Positions 16,325 to 23,473 of a stretch of 64,000 nucleotides of DNA are shown piece by piece. Positions within the stretch are counted from its first letter, which is position 1. Each line of letters opens with the position of its first letter. Source of the stretch: Zoogloea sp. (GTDB lineage Bacteria > Pseudomonadota > Gammaproteobacteria > Burkholderiales > Rhodocyclaceae); the NCBI RefSeq assembly GCF_023150065.1, contig NZ_JAKLLN010000001.1, positions 1 through 64,000 of the forward strand, written 5' to 3'. A program made the translations under genes and the position numbers. The notes beneath the pieces were generated by a model. It searched no databases, was not told the DNA's origin, and saw nothing but the letters and a program-made list of their open reading frames with translations.

Positions 16325-17182
16325 TCATGCTTCAAACCCTCTCCTTCTGTCCGATTTCCTGGGTTGAGGCGATTCGGGGTAGGGACCGTCGTAGTCGGCC
16401 AGGCGCATCAAGGGGCCGTCGAAGGTCAGCAGGCATTCCCCGGTCGGGCCGTTGCGGTTCTTGCGGATCAGCAGATGGGCGAGGCCTTCCAGCTCGGGCG
16501 AATCGCGGTACTCCGATTCCCGGTGGAGCATCGCGACGATGTCCGCGTCCTGCTCGATCTCGCCGGAGTCGCGCAGGTCGGCCAGCGTTGGCTTCTTGTC
16601 CGCCCGCGCTTCGTTGCCGCGGTTGAGCTGGGCCAGGGCGATCACCGGCACCTTCAGCTCCTTGGCCAGGGCCTTCAGGCCACGGGAGATGCTGCCGACC
16701 TCCTGGGTCCGGTTGTCGCCGGTGCCGCGCATCAAGCCCAGGTAGTCGATCACCACCAGGCCCAGCCCGTGGTTACGGTGGATGCGCCGTGCCTTGGCCC
16801 GGACGTAGGCAACGCTCACCGCAGGGGTGTCGTCGATGAAGAACGGCCAAGCCATGGTGCAGCCTACTGCGCTGCTCATGCGGTCATAGTCGTCCTGGCG
16901 GCAAGCGTCGGATCGCATCGCCTGGACGGAGACACCGGAGCGCGCGGCCAGGATCCGGGCGGCGATCTCGCGGCGGGTCATTCCCAGCGTGACGAACAGC
17001 ACCGGGGTGCCGGCCGCCGCTGCGTGGGTCGCGACGTTGCAGGCGAAGATGGTTTTCCCCATCGCGGGGCGGGCGCCGACGATCACCAGTTGCCCCGGCT
17101 CCAGGCCGCCGGTCATCTCGTCGAAGCGCCGGAAGCCTGTCGGGCAGCCGGCAGACCTTTGCGGATCAGCTGGGGCCCTCAT
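16325..17182 (-). CDS. DnaB-type replicative helicase, RecA core only
   Basis: This 285-residue protein matches the C-terminal motor domain of DnaB helicases. Walker A is GARPAMGKT (about 35-43), Walker B is LVVIDYLGLM, and the conserved downstream block is present (IALAQLNRGNEAR, then PTLADLRDSGEIEQDADIV). The usual N-terminal primase-binding domain of about 150 residues is missing; the protein starts almost at the motor domain. It overlaps the second RecA-fold ATPase gene as ATGA. By family it should form a ring on single-stranded DNA and unwind the phage fork. With two such genes side by side, one may be the helicase and the other a loader or partner subunit. Confidence 0.85.
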   Translation of the reverse strand: MRAPADPQRSAGCPTGFRRFDEMTGGLEPGQLVIVGARPAMGKTIFACNVATHAAAAGTPVLFVTLGMTRREIAARILAARSGVSVQAMRSDACRQDDYDRMSSAVGCTMAWPFFIDDTPAVSVAYVRAKARRIHRNHGLGLVVIDYLGLMRGTGDNRTQEVGSISRGLKALAKELKVPVIALAQLNRGNEARADKKPTLADLRDSGEIEQDADIVAMLHRESEYRDSPELEGLAHLLIRKNRNGPTGECLLTFDGPLMRLADYDGPYPESPQPRKSDRRRGFEA

Positions 17183-18105
17183 GCCCAGAACCCCTGGGTC
17201 ATCATGTCGGCAGGAATTGATGCGGGGGAGTCGATGTACTGCATGGAGTCCTTGTCGAACCAGAAGGCCACCTTCCCCTCAAACTCGCCGTTTCGCTGCT
17301 TGTCGATGACCATGATCGCGTCGGCTTGTTGAGCTTCGACAGGCTCGCCAGCCTGTACGGCAGCCTCCTTGGCCTTGTTCCGCCACCAGGTCACCACGTT
17401 GTCCACCTGGTCGGTGATCGATCCGGATCCCTTCACGTCCATCTTCCCCGGAGTCTGCGTCTCGTCACGTCCCTTGCGGCTGTGGGCCACCAGGTGGATG
17501 TGCATGCCTGTGTCCCTGGCGATGGTGCAGAGCGTGTCGATGAACAGCTTCTGGCCGGTGTAGTCGTCCTCGGCCAAGCCGCACTTCATGAGGCTGTCCA
17601 GGATGAAATGCCGAACCTTCAGCTTCTCCGCGGCGTAGCGCATGACGGCCAGGATCCGCTCTCCGGTCACCTGCCCCTGCTGGTCGTAGAGCCAAAGCCA
17701 ATCGGACCAGATGGCGTGAAGGTCGAGAACGTCCGACCGATCAGGATGGCGGGCGCCGACCGTTTGCCGGGTCATGCGGGCGAGGGTGACGACAGGTCGC
17801 ATCTCGAGGCTCGCGATGCAGACCTGCTCCCGTTGGCACACGAATCCGGATGCGGCCTGTCCGAGGGCCAGGCTCTTGCCGTGGCCGTTGATGCCGCTCC
17901 AGAGGGTGACCTCACCGGAGCGAAACCGGATCAAGTCGCGGGTCTTGCGCCACGGCAGCTTGGATCCGGTGAGCTGGGTGCCGTGCTCGAGGTAGTCGGC
18001 CACCTCGTCGGCAAACGCACCGGCGGGAATGAGCTTGTGGGCGGCTTCGGTGCGCGCCATGTAGGCGGAAAAGTCGATGTTGTCGTGAATGATGTTGGCG
18101 GGCAT
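17179..18105 (-). CDS. Second DnaB/gp4-like RecA-fold ATPase
   Basis: This 308-residue protein is a second ring-helicase-type ATPase, closer in style to the phage T7 gp4/Twinkle motor. Walker A is GINGHGKS (about 70-77), Walker B is RHFILDSLMKCG, and an HLVAHSRKGRDET block with VKGSGSITDQVDNVV follows, as in that family. About 50 residues precede the motor with no primase or zinc motif. A REP-like 22-base element (17328-17349) reads through in frame, adding a GEPVEAQ segment. Start and stop overlap both neighbours (TGATG and ATGA). Whether it acts alone or with the adjacent DnaB core is unknown. Confidence 0.8.
   Translation of the reverse strand: MPANIIHDNIDFSAYMARTEAAHKLIPAGAFADEVADYLEHGTQLTGSKLPWRKTRDLIRFRSGEVTLWSGINGHGKSLALGQAASGFVCQREQVCIASLEMRPVVTLARMTRQTVGARHPDRSDVLDLHAIWSDWLWLYDQQGQVTGERILAVMRYAAEKLKVRHFILDSLMKCGLAEDDYTGQKLFIDTLCTIARDTGMHIHLVAHSRKGRDETQTPGKMDVKGSGSITDQVDNVVTWWRNKAKEAAVQAGEPVEAQQADAIMVIDKQRNGEFEGKVAFWFDKDSMQYIDSPASIPADMMTQGFWA
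17328..17349. repeat. REP-like element inside an ATPase gene
   Basis: GTTGAGCTTCGACAGGCTCG has GAGC/GCTC ends and shares TTCGACAGGCTC with the intergenic element at 13738-13749. It lies in frame within the second helicase-like gene and does not disrupt it. Confidence 0.5.
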
Positions 18106-18479
18106 CAGAGGGCTTCCTCAAGTTCGAATGATCTCCAGTCGTCGGCCTGTCCGCGGTCCCAGAACATCCCGACGTGCTCGGGCAGCCAGGCGAGGACATA
18201 CACGTTCAGGCTCCTGGCGAATTCCTTCAGGCGCTTGCAGAGGCGCAGCAGCTGGTCGCTGTAGCGGTCGGCCTGGACGCAGACCGAGAGGCCCACCAGT
18301 GCGCGCAGATCAAGCCGCGCTACCGGCGCCGTCTCGGCAATGACCACTTCCACGCTCACACCGGACCAGTGCCACCAGGGGGTTTGCTCGTAGTTGCCGA
18401 ACAGCACCCACACATCCCCTGGGGGGAGTTGCCCAGCGAGGCGCATCTCGACAAGCGGCTTCAGTGCGTTCAGCAGCAT
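18105..18479 (-). CDS. Small prophage protein between initiator and helicases
   Basis: This 124-residue protein is coupled by TGATG overlaps to the initiator gene upstream and the ATPase gene downstream. It has mixed alpha/beta character, aromatic-rich (WVLFGNYEQTPWWHWSG), with an acidic C-terminus. I recognise no domain. Its position between a replication initiator and two helicase-type ATPases makes a helicase-loading or accessory replication function plausible, but nothing in the sequence shows it. An upstream in-frame extension exists, but it lies inside the initiator gene and has no ribosome-binding site. Confidence 0.55.
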   Translation of the reverse strand: MLLNALKPLVEMRLAGQLPPGDVWVLFGNYEQTPWWHWSGVSVEVVIAETAPVARLDLRALVGLSVCVQADRYSDQLLRLCKRLKEFARSLNVYVLAWLPEHVGMFWDRGQADDWRSFELEEAL

Positions 18480-19342
18480 CAGATGCACCCTCGGAACGGA
18501 TCCGGTGTGCTCGGCGCGGGGCTGCGTGGGATGGCGGCGTTGTTGCGCTCGGCTTCCCGGCGGACCCAGTTGCGCCAGGTCGCCAACCAGTCGGCCTTGA
18601 CTGCGTCCTTGCCGACTTTCGCTCGCCAGTAGTCGCCGAACGTCTCCCCAACCTTCCGGACTTGATCTCCTGACCATCGGGGGACTTCAGCCAGAGCCCA
18701 TTCACCCCAGGCTCTTGGAAGTTGCCAATCGGCAGGCAGTCGCGTTCCCTTCGTTGGGGGATGCTTCTCACCGCGGGGGGCATCGGCCGTCCTGCTGCTG
18801 ACAGGGACCACGTCCACTACTCTGGTCTGTTCACTGGTCTGTTCTTTGCCCCTAGCCTGTTGGGCTACGGTAGAAGTAGCCGAATCGGCTACCGTTGCCT
18901 GTTGGGCTACCGTAGCCGATTCGGCTACACGCATGCCCCTAGCCTGATCGGCTACCGTTGCCTGATCGGCTACGGTAGCCCGTTGGGCAACGGTTGCCTG
19001 TTGGGCTACCGTTGCCGAATAGGCTAGGGTTTCGGGCACATGGATGGTGTAGCGGTTGGCCTTGGAGAAGCCGCCTTTCCCCACTTTGGTGAGCCAGCCA
19101 AGATGCTCGAGCGCGGTAGTGGCAGAGCTCACGTTGGTGATGTGCACACCCGACCGCTTCGAAATCTCGTCGCGCGAAGGGAAGCACTGGCGATCAGGCC
19201 CGCAGAAGGACAGCAACGAGCCCAACACCCGAAGCTGTTCAAGCGTCAGCCGTTTGTCGGCCCACACCTCGATCGGCACAATGCTGAAAATGTCGCCCAC
19301 CGTGTCACCGCCCCCACGGTCGGCGCCGTGCATCGGTTGCAT
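18479..19342 (-). CDS. Phage replication initiator-like protein with internal iterons
   Basis: This 287-residue protein has three parts. Residues about 18-100 are a helix-turn-helix domain (LTLEQLRVLGSLLSF, then PSRDEISKRSGVHITNVSSA). Residues about 108-165 are a tandem repeat of six-residue blocks of the form ATVAQQ/ATVADQ. The C-terminal part has the WADWLATWRNWVRR-like segment (here KADWLATWRNWVRRE) common in phage replication proteins of the lambda O/DnaT type. The repeat is encoded by 18-bp palindromic units that look like origin iterons, as in lambda O. The start is uncertain: ATG 19342 overlaps the upstream gene by 38 bases; a GTG at 19300 just after that gene's stop has a GGGGGCGG upstream. 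Confidence 0.7.
   Translation of the reverse strand: MQPMHGADRGGGDTVGDIFSIVPIEVWADKRLTLEQLRVLGSLLSFCGPDRQCFPSRDEISKRSGVHITNVSSATTALEHLGWLTKVGKGGFSKANRYTIHVPETLAYSATVAQQATVAQRATVADQATVADQARGMRVAESATVAQQATVADSATSTVAQQARGKEQTSEQTRVVDVVPVSSRTADAPRGEKHPPTKGTRLPADWQLPRAWGEWALAEVPRWSGDQVRKVGETFGDYWRAKVGKDAVKADWLATWRNWVRREAERNNAAIPRSPAPSTPDPFRGCI
18863..19016. repeat. Palindromic 18-bp iterons inside the initiator gene; candidate phage origin
   Basis: A 13-bp dyad of the form GGCWAC-N-GTWGCC (complete or with one mismatch) occurs at 18887, 18905, 18950, 18968, 18986 and 19004, with degenerate copies at 18863 and 18923. Within runs the spacing is exactly 18 bases. Perfect dyads are GGCTACCGTAGCC (18905), GGCTACGGTAGCC (18968) and GGCAACGGTTGCC (18986). 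Lambda O likewise carries its origin iterons inside the initiator gene. The role as origin is inference. Confidence 0.65.
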
Positions 19343-19601
19343 CTGCGCACAGCTCCATCACCCGATCCAGCGCTTCGGGCGTCAGGTCATGGAGGAAGGC
19401 GAAGCAGCGGCCGCCGCGCCCCCAGTAGATCGCCGGACTCTCGAGGGCCAGGCTGAAGCCGAACGGGCCGCGGATCGCGTAGAAATGGACCGGCCAGTGA
19501 AACTGCAGGCGGAGGGTGGGCGCGTCATCGTCGAGTCCGCGAGGGTGGCCAGCGGGGTGATCCGCTCGATGACGAGCGGGAAAAGGATAGGAGCGCTCCA
19601 T
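19305..19601 (-). CDS. Small prophage protein, unknown function
   Basis: This 98-residue protein begins at 19601, where GGAGG lies 7 bases upstream, just after the stop of the SSB-like gene. A TTG two codons earlier is less likely. The centre is aromatic and contains HWPVHFYAIRGPFGFSLALE, and the C-terminus has a helical segment with Asp/Glu. It resembles no family I can name. It lies between single-strand-binding protein and initiator genes, so an accessory function in replication is possible. Confidence 0.5.
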   Translation of the reverse strand: MERSYPFPARHRADHPAGHPRGLDDDAPTLRLQFHWPVHFYAIRGPFGFSLALESPAIYWGRGGRCFAFLHDLTPEALDRVMELCADATDARRRPWGR

Positions 19602-19603
19602 GC

Positions 19604-19996
19604 TCAAGCCTCCGTCCAGTTCAGATCACCGGATCCGGGCAGATCGTCGAAGGCATCCCCACCTGTGGGGCTCTCCGGGTCTGCCTTGCGCTTGCGCGGA
19701 CGTGGTGTGGTGCTGGCCACCTCGTCGGCCTGCAGATCGAGGGAGGGGCGGGTGGTGCCATCCTTCGCCTGCCAGGTGCCGACCTTGAGAGCGCCCGCCA
19801 GGCTCACCGAGGCGCCAGCCTTGAGCTGCAGGAGTCGGGCTACGGCTTCATCCTGGAAGGCGATGACGGAGCAGAACACTCGGCCTTCGTCGCCCTGGGG
19901 GACCGAGACGCGGGCGAGGGCATAGGGGCGGCCGCTTTTGCTGGTTCGTTCGATGGGGTTGGCGACCAGATCGCCGAAAAGAAGGACTCGGATCAT
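19604..19996 (-). CDS. ssb: Single-stranded DNA-binding protein (phage SSB-like)
   Basis: This 130-residue protein has an OB-fold pattern: IRVLLFGDLVANPIERTSKS, then PYALARVSVP, FCSVIAFQDEAVARLLQL and GASVSLAGALKVGTW. The C-terminus is acidic and ends in LNWTEA, a variant of the acidic tail that SSB proteins use to recruit partners. The start at 19996 has a GGGGGG run before it; an upstream extension is rejected. By family it coats single-stranded DNA at the fork and works with the helicases encoded downstream. It is shorter than host SSB, as phage versions often are. Confidence 0.75.
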   Translation of the reverse strand: MIRVLLFGDLVANPIERTSKSGRPYALARVSVPQGDEGRVFCSVIAFQDEAVARLLQLKAGASVSLAGALKVGTWQAKDGTTRPSLDLQADEVASTTPRPRKRKADPESPTGGDAFDDLPGSGDLNWTEA

Positions 19997-20007
19997 GCCG
20001 CCCCCCT

Positions 20008-20262
20008 TCAGGCAGTAGCGCCTGATTCGCGGGTACGGCGCTCCATCCAGGCCTCGAGGTCTGCGCGGCGATAGCGTACCTTGCGGCCGATCTTCAGAAA
20101 GGGGAGGTTGTAGCGGCCTGTGCTGCGCCAAACAGAGAGGGTGCCGGGCGAAACGTCGAGAAGCGCGGCTGCTGCGATATCGTCCAACAGATCGGGGTTG
20201 GACGTAATGGCTGCTCGCGTGGGTCGGGCCAGGGCGTTGGTTTGAGCTTGCATCGTTCGCAT
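20008..20262 (-). CDS. AlpA/excisionase-type DNA-binding protein
   Basis: This 84-residue protein has the helix-turn-helix_17/AlpA pattern: DDIAAAALLDVSPGTLSVWR followed by FLKIGRKVRYRRADLEAWME (about residues 26-76). Such proteins are phage excisionases or regulators of integrase genes. It starts directly downstream of an array of 22-bp direct repeats (20324-20398), which could be its binding sites or the site of another regulator. A second ATG three codons later is possible. The gene comes first in the leftward replication block. Confidence 0.75.
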   Translation of the reverse strand: MRTMQAQTNALARPTRAAITSNPDLLDDIAAAALLDVSPGTLSVWRSTGRYNLPFLKIGRKVRYRRADLEAWMERRTRESGATA

Positions 20263-20323
20263 CCGTGTAGTCCCGCTGTGGTGCGGTATGGGTGCGAACT
20301 TTTCATTAATCGAAGACTGATTG

Positions 20324-20398
20324 ATACGACGTCAGGCCGCTAGGCGTACTACGTTTGGCGGCCTGACGTACTACGTTTAGCAGCTAGGCGTACTACGT
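20324..20398. repeat. 22-bp direct-repeat array (core GTACTACGT)
   Basis: GTACTACGT occurs at 20346, 20368 and 20390, exactly 22 bases apart. A degenerate copy (ATACGACGT, 7 of 9 matching) lies another 22 bases earlier at 20324. Flanking bases are also partly conserved (CTAGGC or CCTGAC before, TTTGGCGG or TTTAGCAG after). The array fills the gap between the unknown 313-residue gene and the AlpA-like gene. Spacing of about two helical turns suggests cooperative binding of one protein. Operator or replication/partition iterons are both possible. Confidence 0.75.
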
Positions 20399-20405
20399 AT
20401 GGCCG

Positions 20406-21347
20406 CTAACCGGTGCTCCTATTCGCCTCTCGGAACCATTCAGTAATGGTCCTCAAGGCGTTGTCCTCTTTGAGGCTAAACCCCAGTTTCTTGCCGTGGG
20501 CCATGATCTCCTCCTTGAGTGCTCTGGCGGCCACAGGGGGGGAGATCCACTCCTTTTCCCGATAGAGCTGAGTAGCCCATTCTCGAAGCGCCAGTTTGGG
20601 AGCATGGGCAGCCATGGCGCCCTTCTTTCCGTTGGAGGAAAGAACTTGGGATAGATGAGATGCCCCTCGTTCTTCGACTTCCTTTCGAAGTCGGCGGCGC
20701 TCTTCGGAAAGCTCCGCGACTTTGGCTTTATGGGCCGCGAGCATCGACTCTTGGCCGATCATCCGAACCTTCAGCCAGTTGTAAGTGCGAACTTGTTCCG
20801 CAGTGCAGATTGCTTCCGTCGCATTCAAGACTGCTTTCGCCACGGCTTCAAGGCAGTACCCGTGTTGCTGGTCTCCGTGCGACACGGAGGCTCTGTGCAG
20901 TCGAATAGCTTCATCAATGTGGACAAGGCCAAGGGCAGCGAATAGCTCATACTGACGTTCGGCTTGGAATTCTGGGTCGGAGTAGAGGTCCGCACAGGCC
21001 ATCAGGGCTTCAAGCTCGCTAGTGTTGGTGGGGTTTGGGCAATCTATATGGTCCAGGCGAATCAACGCGCGTGCCTCGGGATCATCAAGGCCGTTCCGCG
21101 CGAGCCAATATTGGAACTCATCGTGAAAATAGCAGTTGATGGCTGCGTCCACGGCTTCGACGAGGATCTCGATCTGAATAGGTTCGCGATACTTCAAGAG
21201 CGCGTGGGCGCGGTTTGCTACAAGTATTAGCCCCAGAATGTCGTCATTGGGGGAAATGGTCGTGTGGGGGTTGGACGGATCGAAGAAATGGAAGGTCGAT
21301 TTCAGCGCGATGTAGCGCCCGAAGTATTCATACGATAGCGGTGTCAT
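20406..21347 (-). CDS. Unknown 313-residue protein with low GC
   Basis: I do not recognise this protein. It is largely helical. The N-terminal 190 residues contain several Cys and His without an obvious metal motif (LDHIDCPNP; SHGDQQHGYCLEAV). A charged helix (AELSEERRRLRKEVEE, about 205-220) may be a coiled coil, and the C-terminal 80 residues (GKKGAMAAHAPKLALREWAT and on) look like a DNA-binding or accessory domain. No membrane segment or signal peptide is seen. Its GC is lower than that of its neighbours, suggesting separate acquisition as a cargo gene. The ATG at 21347 is preferred to a TTG eight codons upstream, though the ribosome-binding site is weak. Confidence 0.6.
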   Translation of the reverse strand: MTPLSYEYFGRYIALKSTFHFFDPSNPHTTISPNDDILGLILVANRAHALLKYREPIQIEILVEAVDAAINCYFHDEFQYWLARNGLDDPEARALIRLDHIDCPNPTNTSELEALMACADLYSDPEFQAERQYELFAALGLVHIDEAIRLHRASVSHGDQQHGYCLEAVAKAVLNATEAICTAEQVRTYNWLKVRMIGQESMLAAHKAKVAELSEERRRLRKEVEERGASHLSQVLSSNGKKGAMAAHAPKLALREWATQLYREKEWISPPVAARALKEEIMAHGKKLGFSLKEDNALRTITEWFREANRSTG

Positions 21348-21416
21348 CGCGGGGACTCGGTCAAGTTGCAATCCGGGCCTCTGGCGCCCGGCCCTTCTCT
21401 TGCTGGGTCAGGCGGC

Positions 21417-21731
21417 TCAGACGGCCGAATGCTCTTTCAGCCATTCACGCAGCGCGTCATTCATCCGGGTTTGCCACCCAGCTCCGCCAGCCCGGAAGGC
21501 GGCGAGAACATCGCGATCAATCCGAATGGCGACCTGTTCCTTAGAGCCAGTTCCAGCCGGCCGGCCGCGGCCTCGGCGGGCGGCTTCAACACCGGCGCGC
21601 AGTTCATCCTCAGTGGCCGGCCGGTCGTCTTCATCCTTACCGTCCCAGACATAATCCTGATCGTCCGTCAGGGCGCGTACAGCGGACAGCACCTGATCAC
21701 GGTTCATCGCATTCGTTTTCGAGCCAGGCAT
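21417..21731 (-). CDS. brnA: BrnA-type antitoxin
   Basis: This 104-residue protein matches BrnA antitoxins. The C-terminal ribbon-helix-helix part (KEQVAIRIDRDVLAAFRAGG, then WQTRMNDALREWLKEH) binds DNA, and the N-terminal part binds and neutralises BrnT. The start at 21731 is chosen for a GAGG 7 bases upstream; an ATG at 21707 is possible, and longer versions are not supported. It overlaps the toxin gene by 35 bases, so both are on one leftward mRNA. By family, BrnA or the complex represses the brnT promoter. Confidence 0.85.
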   Translation of the reverse strand: MPGSKTNAMNRDQVLSAVRALTDDQDYVWDGKDEDDRPATEDELRAGVEAARRGRGRPAGTGSKEQVAIRIDRDVLAAFRAGGAGWQTRMNDALREWLKEHSAV

Positions 21732-21996
21732 CGTACACCTCACGTTCTGGGCCGCTTGCGCGGCGAAAGCTGATAACTCGCGTGGTTTGGTCACGCTCGA
21801 CATGAACCACCGTCAAAACGGCCAAGAAGCCCATCGCGTAGGACAACGATTGAACCCGGAGCTCACCGCCCCGCATTACGGGAATGTCCAATCGAAAACG
21901 CGATTCCAGCACCTCACCCGCATCAAAAAAATCCAATCCGTGCTTCGCAAGGTTGCTTTGGCGCTTTGCCTCATCCCACGTATAGGGTGGTTTCAT
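21697..21996 (-). CDS. brnT: BrnT-type RNase toxin
   Basis: This 99-residue protein is a BrnT toxin, a RelE-fold ribonuclease that cuts mRNA and halts growth. Visible family marks are the N-terminal YTWDEAKRQSNLAKHGLDF and the C-terminal TRVISFRRASGPEREVYDA. It precedes its antitoxin gene, as usual for brnTA. A promoter with a 17-base spacer places transcription start at or within a base or two of the ATG, and no ribosome-binding site is present. The mRNA is thus probably leaderless. In a prophage the pair could stabilise the element or act in defence. Confidence 0.85.
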   Translation of the reverse strand: MKPPYTWDEAKRQSNLAKHGLDFFDAGEVLESRFRLDIPVMRGGELRVQSLSYAMGFLAVLTVVHVERDQTTRVISFRRASGPEREVYDAWLENECDEP

Positions 21997-22002
21997 TGAT
22001 TT

Positions 22003-22031
22003 ACTGTAGATGCGTTATTTCGACGGGTCAA
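22003..22031 (-). promoter_or_regulatory. brnTA promoter
   Basis: On the minus strand TTGACC (22031-22026) is followed after 17 bases by TACAGT (22008-22003). The expected start of transcription is about 21996-21997, the first base of the brnT ATG. This is the best sigma70-type promoter in the prophage part. Confidence 0.65.
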
Positions 22032-22121
22032 GAATATTTGTCGATGCAACAATTAGGCTCCAGCAGCCAGCAGGCCGGGTGCCCACCCCTCGCCCGGCTA
22101 CTTGATGCTGTGTCAAGGCGG

Positions 22122-23471
22122 TCAGGCTGCGCCTCGCTTCGTCGGCAGCGGCAGCACGGTCGCCCCTTCCTTCAGGCCGGCGGCCTCGAGCATTGCCGCG
22201 GTGGCGGTGTTCACCGACTGGCGAACCGGATCAAGGTCGAGGCGCGCATAGATGGCGGTGGCCTGGTGGGTCTTGTGGTTCAGGCTCTTGCCGATGATCG
22301 CCAGCGAGGCACCGGTCTTCGCCTGCCAGCTCCCCAAGGTGCGGCGCAGGTCGTGAATGCGCAGGTCGGTCATCGCGAAGTCGGCGGGATTGATCTGGGC
22401 GTTGATGGCTTCGGCGTGATACCGCTCCTCGGCGTGGGATAGCCCCTGCTCCAGCAGGGTATCGGCCTCCTGGCGGGCAGCGTCATCCAGCTTCAGGGCC
22501 TCCAGCAGGCTGAGCAGGCTGGCCGTGCGCAGGATCGTCGACCATGCCCTTTTCGGCTCTACCAGGTGGCCGGTCTTCCCGGTGCCGGGGAAAACGAAGG
22601 GAGAGGTGTCTGCGCGGCCCTGCCGGGCTTTCAGCACCATGACGGCTTCGGGTGACAGCGGGACGTTCTGCGGCGTGCCGTTCTTGGTGTTGCCGATGCG
22701 CCAAACGGCACCGGGCAAGTCGAGATCACGCCAGGCCATCGCCTGCACATTGGCGCGGCGGGCGCCGGTCAGGAGGGACAGGAGGAAGTAATCGGATTGG
22801 CCGGATCTCGCAACGGCATCGAGCAGGTGGGGCAGCTCATGGCCCTGTGCGAAGCGGTCCCGGTCAGTCGCGGGGTTCTTCTGAACACGGCTGGCGGGGT
22901 TCTGCCCAGAGAAGACTTCCTGGTCGATCATGTAGGTGAAGACCGACGACACGACGGCTATTGCCCGGTCTGCCTGTGCCGCGCTCTTGGCGGTAGTCTT
23001 CTTGTGGATCGCTTTCAGGTCGGTCCGCTGGATCTGGGACAGCTTCTTGCCCGCAACGGGGGAGAGATACAGCCGGAACACGTCGTGGTAGTCCCGCTTC
23101 GTGCGCTCCCCCAGGGGAGAGCCGTCGCGCTTCCGCTTGCCGGCCAGGAAGTCCTCGAAGGCTTCGGCAAAGGTGGGCTCGCCGCGAACTGCACGCCGGG
23201 CTTCGGCCGGATTGGCTCCACTGGCAAATTCCCCGAGGATCTTCTGAGCCTCGTTGCGGGCTTGCTCCACCGTCATGTCAGGGAAACTGCCCAGCTTCAC
23301 CCACGCCATGGACGCGCCAGACCGCTTCACGACATAGAAGGTCCGAGCGCCTGCGTGCGTGACGCGGATCGCAAGCTTCGGGATTTCGGTGTCGTAGATC
23401 GTCACACGCTTGCCGGCCTCCGGGGCCTTCATGGCAAGCAGCGTTGTTTTTGAGAACTTGAGATTCGCCAT
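22122..23471 (-). CDS. int: Tyrosine integrase (DUF4102 arm domain)
   Basis: This 449-residue protein is a phage/island integrase. The N-terminal part (about 1-95) is the arm-binding domain of DUF4102 integrases (TIYDTEIPKLAIRVTHAGAR, then TFYVVKR). A SAM-like core-binding domain follows (about 100-200) and then the catalytic domain with Arg in LLTGARRANVQAM, the HDLRR box, and His/Tyr in LNHKTHQATAIYARLD. An extra helical insertion of about 50 residues (TLLEQGLSHAEERYHAEAIN region) sits before the HxxR box. The start at 23471 has an AAGGTGAG upstream. It acts on the tRNA-Thr site 160 bases away. All catalytic residues seem present, so it could be active. Confidence 0.95.
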   Translation of the reverse strand: MANLKFSKTTLLAMKAPEAGKRVTIYDTEIPKLAIRVTHAGARTFYVVKRSGASMAWVKLGSFPDMTVEQARNEAQKILGEFASGANPAEARRAVRGEPTFAEAFEDFLAGKRKRDGSPLGERTKRDYHDVFRLYLSPVAGKKLSQIQRTDLKAIHKKTTAKSAAQADRAIAVVSSVFTYMIDQEVFSGQNPASRVQKNPATDRDRFAQGHELPHLLDAVARSGQSDYFLLSLLTGARRANVQAMAWRDLDLPGAVWRIGNTKNGTPQNVPLSPEAVMVLKARQGRADTSPFVFPGTGKTGHLVEPKRAWSTILRTASLLSLLEALKLDDAARQEADTLLEQGLSHAEERYHAEAINAQINPADFAMTDLRIHDLRRTLGSWQAKTGASLAIIGKSLNHKTHQATAIYARLDLDPVRQSVNTATAAMLEAAGLKEGATVLPLPTKRGAA

Positions 23472-23473
23472 TC

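Noticed and set aside
18863-19016. Purely coding (protein-level) repeat
   Set aside because: The complementary arms change together (GGCTAC with GTAGCC, GGCAAC with GTTGCC), which protein-level selection alone would not explain, so I list it as DNA iterons as well.
22074-22098. Terminator after the integrase gene
   Set aside because: GCCGGG/CCCGGC has only six pairs, a 13-base loop and no T-run in the leftward direction.
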